A DNA stretch of 40,679 bases from an uncultured Prevotellaceae bacterium (GTDB lineage: Bacteria > Bacteroidota > Bacteroidia > Bacteroidales > Bacteroidaceae), in contig CAMVJU010000014.1 in assembly GCA_947167935.1 (NCBI GenBank), forward strand, positions 1-40,679. The letters are read 5' to 3'. Positions within the stretch are counted from its first letter, which is position 1; each line of letters opens with the position of its first letter. Positions 6,946 to 14,005 of the stretch are shown in pieces. The notes under the pieces were generated by a model. It did no database searches and had not been told where the DNA came from. It saw only the letters and a program-made list of their open reading frames with translations. The translations under genes were made by a program, and so were the position numbers.

Positions 6946-8298
6946 CTACAGTCTCGTTTCCATCTCTAATGCTTGCATTTTTGAGTTTAATGCCAGTATC
7001 TCCTCTTCGTGATGAGATACGCTCAGATCCTGGTTCGTACAATAATTGGTACATGTCGAAATGGGCAGACCAGTTATCATTTGCATAATTTGTGCAGCCT
7101 TTGTCTTATTGCCATATTTATCAATGTTGGATCCGTCCTTCTTCATAAGACGAAGTAACAGATCAAGCCGCACCTTGTCGCTCCAATTAATATCTTCTGA
7201 CGTTTCATATTCCTTCAATTGTTCTTCCAGTACATTTACCTTATTCTCCAGCTCATTTTTCTCCTCCAGCTGTGCTTCCAATTCTTCAACCCTCTTGGCA
7301 AGTTTGTCTTTCTCTGCCTTTTCTTGCTCAACAATCTGTTTCCTGATTCGCTCGATGTCAGCCCTGGTAAAGGTATCGGCCTTAGGCGATTGCTCGCCGA
7401 TATAATCATAGTCGTCATAGTGACTGGGAACTTCTTCTACCCATTTCTTCATTCTGTCGATGTGGTAATTGATCACATGCAAGTCTGTTTTCGTATAAGA
7501 CAGTCTTTCCATCTCTTTTATGAATCGGGCAAAATGAGCGTTGTCCTTTGCCGAGCGAATCATCACATAAGCACAGATGAGTATGATCTGAGAACCCTCG
7601 TATTCATTGAAAATCTGGCCTTGCACAAGAGCCGTAGCGGCTCGTTCAATAAGCAGCTCCGGCCTATTGACATCTCTAAGAACATGAACCACTTGCTTCG
7701 CATTGTACCACACTTCGGCTTCATCCTGATTTGTGCCATATTCATGTGCGAGAGCTTTTATTATATCCTTCATGTTGCGAAAGAGCAGCTCCTCACCATA
7801 TTCAATGTACAGATGGTCCAACTCATTCCGGCTATGCGCAACGTAGGCGAATACAGGCTTCACCTTCTTTTTTTCCCCGGACAATACTTTCTCCAAAAGT
7901 TTCTCATGCGCAAGTATCTTGTCTATCCGCTCGTTGATATTGTTCAAGAACTGGCTATTATAAACGCCCATGTTCTCCAAAAGCCTTGGGTACACAATCT
8001 CCGTGTACAGAGAATTGTCTTGATGGCGGTAATAGAGAAGGATATATACCCTGCAAAGTATGGCATGATATAGGCGAGGCGAGTTAATATCACTAAAAGC
8101 CCTGTTGCTCTTCCTGGCTTCCAGAACAATACTGTCGACGGCAAAGGGGTCTGCCTCGATTTGCTGACACATCTTGATGGGGCCATCCCATAGAGGCGTA
8201 GCAGAGTCGATGGGTGTAGCGAGATAGGTTATCGGACGGCATACTTGTTCGAGTAGCACGTTGAGCTTAGTTTGTGAAACGAATAATGAATCGGTCAT
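6946..8298 (-). CDS. Bacteroidales protein of unknown function with coiled coil
   Basis: 450 aa, no enzymatic motif recognised. The N-terminal 300 residues are mainly helical; roughly residues 320-375 form a long coiled coil (KDKLAKRVEELEAQLEEKNE and onward). The C-terminal 80 residues (DKVRLDLLLRLMKKDG, then GNKTKAAQIMQMITGLP and TCTNYCTNQDLS) look like a tail I recall on several Bacteroidales accessory-region proteins. Start at 8298 (MTDSLFVSQTK) is preferred over the longer frame beginning at 8352, because a TATCTTTG promoter element at 8350-8357 would place the transcription start inside the longer version. It lies upstream of the primase-like gene on the same strand and has its own terminator, so it may be a separate unit of the same element. 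Confidence 0.65.
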   Translation of the reverse strand: MTDSLFVSQTKLNVLLEQVCRPITYLATPIDSATPLWDGPIKMCQQIEADPFAVDSIVLEARKSNRAFSDINSPRLYHAILCRVYILLYYRHQDNSLYTEIVYPRLLENMGVYNSQFLNNINERIDKILAHEKLLEKVLSGEKKKVKPVFAYVAHSRNELDHLYIEYGEELLFRNMKDIIKALAHEYGTNQDEAEVWYNAKQVVHVLRDVNRPELLIERAATALVQGQIFNEYEGSQIILICAYVMIRSAKDNAHFARFIKEMERLSYTKTDLHVINYHIDRMKKWVEEVPSHYDDYDYIGEQSPKADTFTRADIERIRKQIVEQEKAEKDKLAKRVEELEAQLEEKNELENKVNVLEEQLKEYETSEDINWSDKVRLDLLLRLMKKDGSNIDKYGNKTKAAQIMQMITGLPISTCTNYCTNQDLSVSHHEEEILALNSKMQALEMETRL

Positions 8299-8349
8299 CT
8301 CTTTTTTGATTTGTTGATACTGTCGGCAAATAAATGAAAAACTCGCTGG

Positions 8350-8357
8350 CAAAGATA
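8350..8357 (-). promoter_or_regulatory. Promoter -7 element for the coiled-coil gene
   Basis: TATCTTTG followed by C on the minus strand, about 52 nt before the chosen start at 8298. Confidence 0.55.
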
Positions 8358-8432
8358 ATCACTTTTTTTGTATTTGCGAACTTTTCCTGCATATTTTTCC
8401 TGCTCATCAGCGGTTAATTCGTAAAGTTAATG

Positions 8433-8440
8433 TAACTTTG
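8433..8440 (+). promoter_or_regulatory. Promoter -7 element upstream of a repeat leader and candidate peptide
   Basis: TAACTTTG followed by CACCC. Directly downstream are GACAGAAG/GACATAAGGACAT repeats (8456-8500), the same arrangement as at 3371 and 12992. Confidence 0.55.
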
Positions 8441-8560
8441 CACCCAATATGTCAGACAGAAGAATAAAAGGACTTATTCTCGACATAAGGACATAAAAAA
8501 AAGCTGCAATATTCAGCCACCGTTGGCAAGGCGTAAGCCTCGCACCGCCACGTTGGTAGT

Positions 8561-8704
8561 ATGGCCTATAGCGCACACGGCCTCTGCCAGGCGGTTAAGG
8601 TAGTGGAAACGCTCACAGGCACAAGAGGTAGTGGAATTCATACAGACGACTCGCAGAATCCCGGCAATGCCATGGGGCGCGGCCTCGATGACCAGTGGGA
8701 ATAA
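8561..8704 (+). CDS. Candidate fourth small peptide, diverged or degenerate (47 aa)
   Basis: ATG-initiated ORF ending VKVVETLTGTRGSG, then an Asn/Asp/Gly-rich stretch and GNAMGRGLDDQWE. The GNA...QWE ending resembles the 47-aa peptide at 3074-3217 (GNAINQEWE), and V-K-V-V-E...L-T-G resembles the V-x-x-I/V-x...L-L-x-G of the family head. The Lys/Tyr/Pro N-terminus is absent, so it is either a diverged member or a decayed one. A 76-aa minus-strand ORF across the same bases looks like a shadow. The rest of 8358-8834 contains two promoters and a hairpin but no other gene. Confidence 0.35.
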   Translation: MAYSAHGLCQAVKVVETLTGTRGSGIHTDDSQNPGNAMGRGLDDQWE

Positions 8705-8766
8705 TAACGCCACGACGGCGCGGGTAGAATTATCGGGAAACATTTGGTGGATTCATAGAAAATATG

Positions 8767-8774
8767 TAATTTTG
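8767..8774 (+). promoter_or_regulatory. Promoter -7 element for the DUF4143 ATPase
   Basis: TAATTTTG followed by CACCC, about 60 nt before the ATG at 8835. Confidence 0.6.
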
Positions 8775-8780
8775 CACCCA

Positions 8781-8812
8781 TACTCCCGAATTTCATATAA
8801 ATTTCGGGAGTA
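8781..8812 (+). repeat. Leader hairpin before the DUF4143 ATPase
   Basis: ACTCCCGAA-TTT and AAATTTCGGGAGT are inverted copies around a short A/T loop, placed between the promoter (8767) and the ATG (8835), so it would form in the 5' leader. There is no T-run, so it is not an obvious terminator. Confidence 0.6.
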
Positions 8813-8834
8813 GAAACCCTGAATTCGTGGCTTT

Positions 8835-9974
8835 ATGTATAAGAGATTTTTTGATATTGAGAACAAGCTGGATGAAGGAATGTTCCTGTTCGGCGCCCGT
8901 CAGACGGGCAAGTCAACCCTTTTGAAAGAGCGTTTCAAGGGGGCGGTATACTATGATTTGCTGAACCCTGACGTCAGAAAAGCCTTTAAAAGGAACCCGA
9001 ACTCGCTGAAGGAAGCGCTTTGGGACAAGACTGCCGGCACGCTCGTCATCATTGATGAGATACAGAAAGTGCCGGAGCTGCTCGATATCGTACACACGCT
9101 GATGGTAGACAAGGGATTGTGGTTCATCCTCAGCGGTTCCAGTTCCAGGAAGCTGAAACGCTCTGGAGCCAACACCCTTGGAGGCCGTGCCATACCGGAA
9201 ACGCTCTATCCCCTGGTTTGGCCGGAGGTGACCGACTTCCAGCTTGACCGGGCCGTGCAGAACGGCATGATTCCCCGGCACTATATGGTGGAAGACGCCA
9301 CCAAGCGTCTTTCGGCCTACGTGAAAGTGTATCTGGATGAAGAAATCAGGGAAGAAGGCGAAGTCCGCGAACTCGATGCCTTTGAACGCTTCATGGAGGT
9401 TGCCGCCATCTCCGACGGGGAAATGCTGAACTATTCCAACATCGCCTCTGACTGCGGCGTATCTGCCAAGACAGTCAAATCATATTTCCAGATTCTCTAT
9501 GACACACTCATAGGCTATGAGATTCCCGCATACAGAAAGGAGATCAAGCGACGGATCGTCCAGGCGCCTCGGTTCTATTACTTCGACGTGGGTCTGGCCA
9601 ACTACCTGATGGGCCGCCACTCCCTGAAACGGGGCACCGATGACTACGGCCACGCCTTTGAGCACTTTGTGATGCAGGAAATCATTGCCTACAAGGGCTA
9701 CAACGACAAGCGGGATGAGATATCCTATTGGCACACCTACGACAAGAAAGAGGTTGATGCCGTCATTGGCGATGCCAAGGTGGCCATAGAGATCAAATCC
9801 TCCGAGCAGCTGAAGACCAAGCACAAAGCCGGGCTGAAAGCCTTCAAGGAGGAGCACCCCGACTGCCGGCTCATCCTGGTCTCTTTAGACCCGATTACCC
9901 GGAAAGCAGGAGACATCGAGCTGATTTACATCCTTGATTTCATGAAAATGCTGTGGGAAGGCGAGGTGTTCTAA
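8835..9974 (+). CDS. AAA-type ATPase with DUF4143 C-terminal domain
   Basis: P-loop ATPase of the large AAA_14/DUF4143 family, whose biological role is generally unknown. Walker A GARQTGKST (20-28), Walker B VIIDEIQ (71-77), and the sensor-like LSGSSSRKLKR (99-109) are intact. A helical/HTH-like middle (SNIASDCGVSAKTVKSYFQIL) leads into the DUF4143 domain, which contains E276 and then EVDAVIGD...AIEIKSS (306-323), a pattern resembling a PD-(D/E)XK nuclease core. 379 aa is typical. Own promoter and leader hairpin. Directly after its stop, in the same frame, lies a fragment of an unrelated secretion-tail gene. Confidence 0.88.
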   Translation: MYKRFFDIENKLDEGMFLFGARQTGKSTLLKERFKGAVYYDLLNPDVRKAFKRNPNSLKEALWDKTAGTLVIIDEIQKVPELLDIVHTLMVDKGLWFILSGSSSRKLKRSGANTLGGRAIPETLYPLVWPEVTDFQLDRAVQNGMIPRHYMVEDATKRLSAYVKVYLDEEIREEGEVRELDAFERFMEVAAISDGEMLNYSNIASDCGVSAKTVKSYFQILYDTLIGYEIPAYRKEIKRRIVQAPRFYYFDVGLANYLMGRHSLKRGTDDYGHAFEHFVMQEIIAYKGYNDKRDEISYWHTYDKKEVDAVIGDAKVAIEIKSSEQLKTKHKAGLKAFKEEHPDCRLILVSLDPITRKAGDIELIYILDFMKMLWEGEVF

Positions 9975-10100
9975 GACGCGAACGAAAACGAAACGCTTCG
10001 CTACGAAAACGAATACTTCTACGATCTGCAGGGCCGTCCTGTGGCTCAGCCCTCCAAGGGCCTGTATATTCATAACGGGAAAAAGGTGATAGTGAAGTAA
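9975..10100 (+). pseudogene. Orphan C-terminal secretion-tail remnant
   Basis: Reading on in frame after the ATPase stop gives about 41 residues ending FYDLQGRPVAQPSKGLYIHN plus GKKVIVK and a stop. This is the C-terminal tail type seen on the BspA-like protein at 10655 (YYDLQGRRVDHPTKGLYIVN). No start or body of such a protein is present. The preceding ACGAAAACGAAACGCTTCGC stretch matches the spacer on the other side of the locus (10619-10653), in inverted orientation. It appears to be the end of a deleted or displaced surface-protein gene. Confidence 0.75.
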
Positions 10101-10134
10101 ACAATTCTCTAATTCTCAAATTCTTGATAGAATC

Positions 10135-10332
10135 ATGAAAAAGACATATATTCAGCCCACGACAGTCGTGGCAGAGATTCAGCAGCAGCACATCATCTGC
10201 GGCACCCGGTTCAACGCCCTTGGCGGCGGCATCTTCGACTATGAAGGCGCTGGCGACGGCAGCGACCAAAACGGCGGCAAGCCCCGCTCCCGACAGCACA
10301 ACGTCTGGGATGAGGATTGGGACGAGGAATAA
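10135..10332 (+). CDS. Small peptide, conserved-head family (65 aa)
   Basis: MKKTYIQPTTVVAEIQQQHI is followed by I-C-G, a Gly/Asp/Asn-rich middle and the acidic tail NVWDEDWDEE. The head is shared with the peptides at 3074-3217 and 10434-10592. It follows the orphan tail fragment by 34 bp, just as its mirror copy follows the BspA-like gene, and both spacers contain ATTCTCAAATTCT-like sequence. Function unknown; see the family finding. No signal peptide or membrane segment. Confidence 0.75.
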   Translation: MKKTYIQPTTVVAEIQQQHIICGTRFNALGGGIFDYEGAGDGSDQNGGKPRSRQHNVWDEDWDEE

Positions 10333-10372
10333 TACAAAAACAATCCCGTATCTGATGTCAGGTACTAAAAAA

Positions 10373-10402
10373 GCCCGCACCACCTTTGTAGGCAGTGCGG
10401 GC
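10373..10402. terminator. Terminator-like hairpin between facing peptide genes
   Basis: GCCCGCAC pairs with GTGCGGGC, with CC/GG pairs inside; flanked by AAAAAA on the left and ATTTGTT on the right, suiting both strands. Closely related to the hairpin at 2020-2049. Confidence 0.7.
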
Positions 10403-10433
10403 AGATTTGTTACACTAAGTGGGAGGAGGAGTC

Positions 10434-10592
10434 TTACTCATCATCATCCCAGTCGCTGCCTCCGCGGCCCCAGGCACTAGTCACTGTGCCACCCTGGAGG
10501 GTATCGTTTAAACCTCGGGTGGTGCCTGCGAGGAGATTCTGCTGCTGTATCTTCATTACCTGCGTTGCAGGCTTCATATATGTCTTTTTCAT
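10434..10592 (-). CDS. Small peptide, conserved-head family (52 aa)
   Basis: MKKTYMKPATQVMKIQQQNL is followed by L-A-G, then a Thr/Gly-rich middle and the tail GRGGSDWDDDE. It is the closest relative of the peptide at 10135 and faces it across a shared terminator. It lies 62 bp downstream of the BspA-like gene on the same strand and could be cotranscribed with it. Too short for most gene callers; support comes from three independent copies sharing the head and from the conserved ending. Confidence 0.75.
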   Translation of the reverse strand: MKKTYMKPATQVMKIQQQNLLAGTTRGLNDTLQGGTVTSAWGRGGSDWDDDE

Positions 10593-10654
10593 ATTTGTCA
10601 AGAATTAGAGAATTTGAGAATTTTCGTTTTCGTAGCGTAGCGTTTCGTTTTCGT

Positions 10655-12910
10655 TCATTTAACGACTACCTTGCGACCATTCACGATATACAGTCCCTTC
10701 GTGGGATGATCCACACGGCGGCCCTGCAGGTCATAATAATGGTCAATAGTCAACGGTGAATGGTCAATGGCAGTTGCATCAATGCCATTGGCCTCGCCGA
10801 AAGTGAAGAACTCGCGGGTATCGAGCGTGCCGTCATAGGTCAGGTAAGCCTTGTTGGCGCCGATGATGCCAGTATCAGTCAGCTTGTAGAAGCCCACGCC
10901 ATTGTCAGCCGAATAGCCCAGTGCGAAGGCATTGCCCGGGTTCACCACGCCATTGTCGGTGCCCGTGAGGCTGTTGGTGGCATAGTCATCGTCGGTACTT
11001 GCCAAAGTGGTCTTGGTCAGGACGATGCTGCTTGCTGAGCCTTTCAGTGCCACGCCCTTTTCTTGTTTCACTATGCGGTCACTGATCTCGTTCATCGTCA
11101 GCGTTGTGCCATCGAGGTGGACTGCAAACACCTGCGTTCCCTCGGGAGCCTGGAAGTTGCCCTCGCTGCTGTAGAACGTTGCCCAGTAGGCACCGTTGGC
11201 ATTGTTGGCTGTCACCTTGAAGGCTCTTGTTGCGATGACGGTAAAGGTCATGGGACTAACCAAAGGATTATTTGTCGTTACAGTAACTGTGGAAGTTCCT
11301 TCACCAGTGACTTCTATTTTACTATCCCAGTTATAGGGTTCTTCTACTTGTACGTTATCTCCGTTTATGGTGATTCCAGTAATTTGCACGTAATCAAGCA
11401 TTGCTGCATAATTAGAGGGCGCACACTCGCGGAAAGATTTTTTGTAAGGCAGAGTCCTTACATCGCTGTTCATCGGATCTTTACCCGGAACAGAAACAGT
11501 AATAATATATGTTTTGGGTGCTTCGCCTACAAACGTTACTTGGGCATCGCCAAATTTATTTACATAGGCAGCCAGTTGATTGTCATTAACGTGAAACTTC
11601 GTTGCCTTGTTTGCAGCGAACACACACTTCCCATAATATTCCCATGTTAACGCATCTGGATCGGCATAGCAGTACACATCCTCTAAAGCAGTACAATAAT
11701 CGAAAGCATAGTCCCAGATAATTGTCACGCCGGCGGGGATGGTGGCGGTTTTCAGTTTTTCACAATAGTAGAAAGCGCCAGAGCCGATGCTGGTCACCCC
11801 CTCCTCAATCACTACTTTTTCGATGTTGCTGCTGAGAGCATATTTGTCAAACTCCCCATCCTTGTATTGGGGGACTGCAGTAATCCACGGAGCAAAGTAA
11901 CAGATGTACTCGTCATAATTAAAAGAGCTATAAAATTCCATTTCGAAATTGTCAGTTGCAACTGACGGATTTTTGCGGATGGTAAGTGTCGTCACATTGT
12001 CAGGATTTGTTATCTCATAGTAGACGTTCTTGCCGTTGTTCTTATCAGCCAAGCCACACCAGCCGCCCACGCCTGCCCAGGGCACTACTTCGAAGGTAAA
12101 CTCCTTTGTACCCGTATAGCCGCTGTTGGCTTTGGCAGTGAACTTCAGTAGATAGTTAGTACAGTCTTTTACATCATCATTTGTTACTTGGCCGTCTTTG
12201 TATAATACAACATCGTATTTGCTGGGATCAATGGTGTTGCCGGCTACATCTATTAAGGAGTATGTAAGGGTGATGGCCGAGCCGGTATAATGGTAAACTC
12301 TTTGCAAGCCTAGCAACTCGCTACTTACAAAATTGCACTTCTCACCCTCTGGCACTTCTGTTAGTAATTCAAACTCTGACAACTCAAAGACATCACCGCC
12401 CTGAATCTTCGAAATCTCTAAGCGGAAATGCTGGTATTCCGTATTATTGTAAAAGTAGTATGAAGCCCAGTCTTCACTTTTGCCAGGGAGCTTATTGTCG
12501 TTTGTCACGGAAGACAACACCGTCCACTCATTACTACCTTCAGCCTTCGCATAGAGAATCCACGTTCTCGGTCTGCGGCCAGGGTTGTTCTCGGTGTCGT
12601 TACCCGTGGTCAGCTCATAACCCTTCGGGGTGATAGCTTCAGAAGTAGAGAACTCGACCCAAATGGATGACGGTACACCGACAACGCACCATTTGGTATC
12701 AGGATTGCGGTCGAATAGATTTTCGCAAGATTCAGTGACTATGATTGGGTTACCATCTACATCCTCAGTTTTATAACTGTTCCCTGCCGTACCGGAAATG
12801 TTCACATACTCCCAAGCCCTTGCCTGATTTGGGCAGGCAAAGGAGGTGAGCACCGCCACGAGCAGCAGCATGGCTGCCCGCGCCATAATTGTCTTGTTTT
12901 CCTTTTTCAT
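10655..12910 (-). CDS. BspA-like LRR surface protein with discoidin-like domain and secretion tail
   Basis: Secreted or surface-anchored adhesin/binding protein. Start at 12910 gives a signal peptide (MKKENKTIMARAAMLLLVAV, cleaved near NQARA). Residues about 35-185 resemble an F5/8 type C (discoidin) domain: ENLFDRNPDTKWCV, then IWVEFSTSEAITPKGYEL and FRLEISKIQGGDVFELSEFEL. Around residues 380-430 is a BspA/LRR_5 unit (VTSIGSGAFYYCEKLKTATIP). The protein ends in YYDLQGRRVDHPTKGLYIVN plus GRKVVVK, a Prevotella tail resembling the type IX secretion C-terminal domain. An extra IDHSPLTIDH segment just before the tail looks repeat-derived. The longer ORF (to 13021) runs into leader repeats and is rejected. 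Confidence 0.82.
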   Translation of the reverse strand: MKKENKTIMARAAMLLLVAVLTSFACPNQARAWEYVNISGTAGNSYKTEDVDGNPIIVTESCENLFDRNPDTKWCVVGVPSSIWVEFSTSEAITPKGYELTTGNDTENNPGRRPRTWILYAKAEGSNEWTVLSSVTNDNKLPGKSEDWASYYFYNNTEYQHFRLEISKIQGGDVFELSEFELLTEVPEGEKCNFVSSELLGLQRVYHYTGSAITLTYSLIDVAGNTIDPSKYDVVLYKDGQVTNDDVKDCTNYLLKFTAKANSGYTGTKEFTFEVVPWAGVGGWCGLADKNNGKNVYYEITNPDNVTTLTIRKNPSVATDNFEMEFYSSFNYDEYICYFAPWITAVPQYKDGEFDKYALSSNIEKVVIEEGVTSIGSGAFYYCEKLKTATIPAGVTIIWDYAFDYCTALEDVYCYADPDALTWEYYGKCVFAANKATKFHVNDNQLAAYVNKFGDAQVTFVGEAPKTYIITVSVPGKDPMNSDVRTLPYKKSFRECAPSNYAAMLDYVQITGITINGDNVQVEEPYNWDSKIEVTGEGTSTVTVTTNNPLVSPMTFTVIATRAFKVTANNANGAYWATFYSSEGNFQAPEGTQVFAVHLDGTTLTMNEISDRIVKQEKGVALKGSASSIVLTKTTLASTDDDYATNSLTGTDNGVVNPGNAFALGYSADNGVGFYKLTDTGIIGANKAYLTYDGTLDTREFFTFGEANGIDATAIDHSPLTIDHYYDLQGRRVDHPTKGLYIVNGRKVVVK

Positions 12911-12929
12911 GTTGAATGTTTTTAGTTTA

Positions 12930-12980
12930 TTATGTCTTTTTGTTCTTCTGTCAAACAAAGTCCTTCTGTCTTTATGTCGA
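12930..12980 (-). repeat. GACATAAGG-type leader repeats before the BspA-like gene
   Basis: On the minus strand GACATAAAGACAGAAGGAC and GACAGAAGAACAAAAAGACAT variants fill the leader between the promoter (12992) and the start (12910), as in the 3239-3352 leader. Confidence 0.7.
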
Positions 12981-12990
12981 GAACTTGCCT

Positions 12991-13043
12991 GCAAAGTTAC
13001 AACGTTTTCCATTAACAGCAAAGATTCTACCCATATTTTTTTC
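12991..13043 (-). promoter_or_regulatory. Promoter, copy B of the duplicated promoter block
   Basis: TAACTTTGC on the minus strand (core 12992-12999). The 50-bp block including the upstream ATTCTACCCAT stretch is almost identical to 3370-3420. Confidence 0.65.
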
Positions 13044-13103
13044 TTGATGTCAGGTACGGGATTTTTTATGCCCGAAAGGTTTGGCCGTTTCGTTTTTTTT
13101 CCC

Positions 13104-13111
13104 TACCTTTG
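13104..13111 (+). promoter_or_regulatory. Promoter -7 element for mazG
   Basis: TACCTTTG followed by CC, 18 nt before the ATG at 13129, with AGGAAAG as a possible ribosome-binding site; the leader would be very short. Confidence 0.55.
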
Positions 13112-13128
13112 CCGAAAAATAGGAAAGA

Positions 13129-13989
13129 ATGCACACGAGAGAGGAACAGATGGAGGCTTTCGGGCGACTGCTCGATGTGCTGGACCAGTTGCGCGAGAAA
13201 TGCCCCTGGGACCACAAGCAAACAAATGAAAGCCTGCGTCCTAACACGATAGAAGAGACCTTCGAGCTCTGCGATGCCATCATGCGCAACGATCATCACG
13301 ACATGATGAAGGAGCTGGGCGACGTGCTGATGCACGTTTGCTTCTATGCGATGATTGCTCGCGAGGAGGGCCGATACGACATTGCCGACGTGCTGAATAC
13401 GGAGACCGACAAGCTTCTCTTCCGCCATCCGCACGTCTATCATCCCAGTCAGGTGGGAGCACCTCATCCACGTCCCCTCCCTTATCAGCCTGACTCGGAG
13501 GCAACGGAGACGTCGCAGTTCTCAAATGCAAAGACCTCGGAGGAGGTGCTGCAGAACTGGGAGCAGATCAAACTGAAAGAGAAGGATGGTAACAAGACCG
13601 TGCTGAGCGGCGTGCCGGCATCACTGCCCTCGCTCATCAAGGCCTACCGCATACAGGACAAGGCCCGCAACGTGGGCTTCGACTGGCAGAAGAAAGAAGA
13701 TGTGTGGGACAAGGTGCATGAGGAGCTGGCCGAGCTGGAGGCTGAGCTGAAGCGCGAGGACAAGGAGAAGAGCACCGACGAGTTGGGCGACTTCCTCTTC
13801 TCGGTAATCAATGCCGCCAGGCTCTACAAGCTCAACCCCGACAACGCCTTGGAGCGCACCAACGCGAAGTTCATCCGCCGTTTCAACTATATCGAAGAGC
13901 ACAGCATCCGCGCCGGACGGCCCCTGACAGAGATGACGCTGGAGGAGATGGACAAGCTCTGGAACGAGGCGAAGAATATTGAACATTGA
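13129..13989 (+). CDS. mazG: Nucleoside triphosphate pyrophosphohydrolase MazG with in-frame insert
   Basis: Hydrolyses NTPs to NMP and pyrophosphate; cytoplasmic house-cleaning enzyme. Two MazG repeats are visible: residues 15-100 (CPWDHKQTNESLRPNTIEET, then ELGDVLMHVCF) and 170-260 (KVHEELAELEAEL, then STDELGDFLFSVIN), each with the acidic metal-binding EExxE...ExxD pattern. Between HPHVY and EEVLQNWEQIK, where relatives usually have a short linker, there are about 30 extra residues (104-134, including PHPRPLPYQP) whose DNA contains an AGTCAGG/CCTGACT inverted repeat. Length 286 aa against roughly 260 in relatives I recall. The linker joins the two repeats, so activity is probably kept. Confidence 0.93.
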   Translation: MHTREEQMEAFGRLLDVLDQLREKCPWDHKQTNESLRPNTIEETFELCDAIMRNDHHDMMKELGDVLMHVCFYAMIAREEGRYDIADVLNTETDKLLFRHPHVYHPSQVGAPHPRPLPYQPDSEATETSQFSNAKTSEEVLQNWEQIKLKEKDGNKTVLSGVPASLPSLIKAYRIQDKARNVGFDWQKKEDVWDKVHEELAELEAELKREDKEKSTDELGDFLFSVINAARLYKLNPDNALERTNAKFIRRFNYIEEHSIRAGRPLTEMTLEEMDKLWNEAKNIEH

Positions 13990-14005
13990 AAACTAAAATA
14001 TCACC

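Noticed and set aside
8513..8743. 76-aa - strand ORF
   Set aside because: No recognisable motif; the + strand frame through the same bases shows a family-like peptide ending, so this is more likely the shadow.
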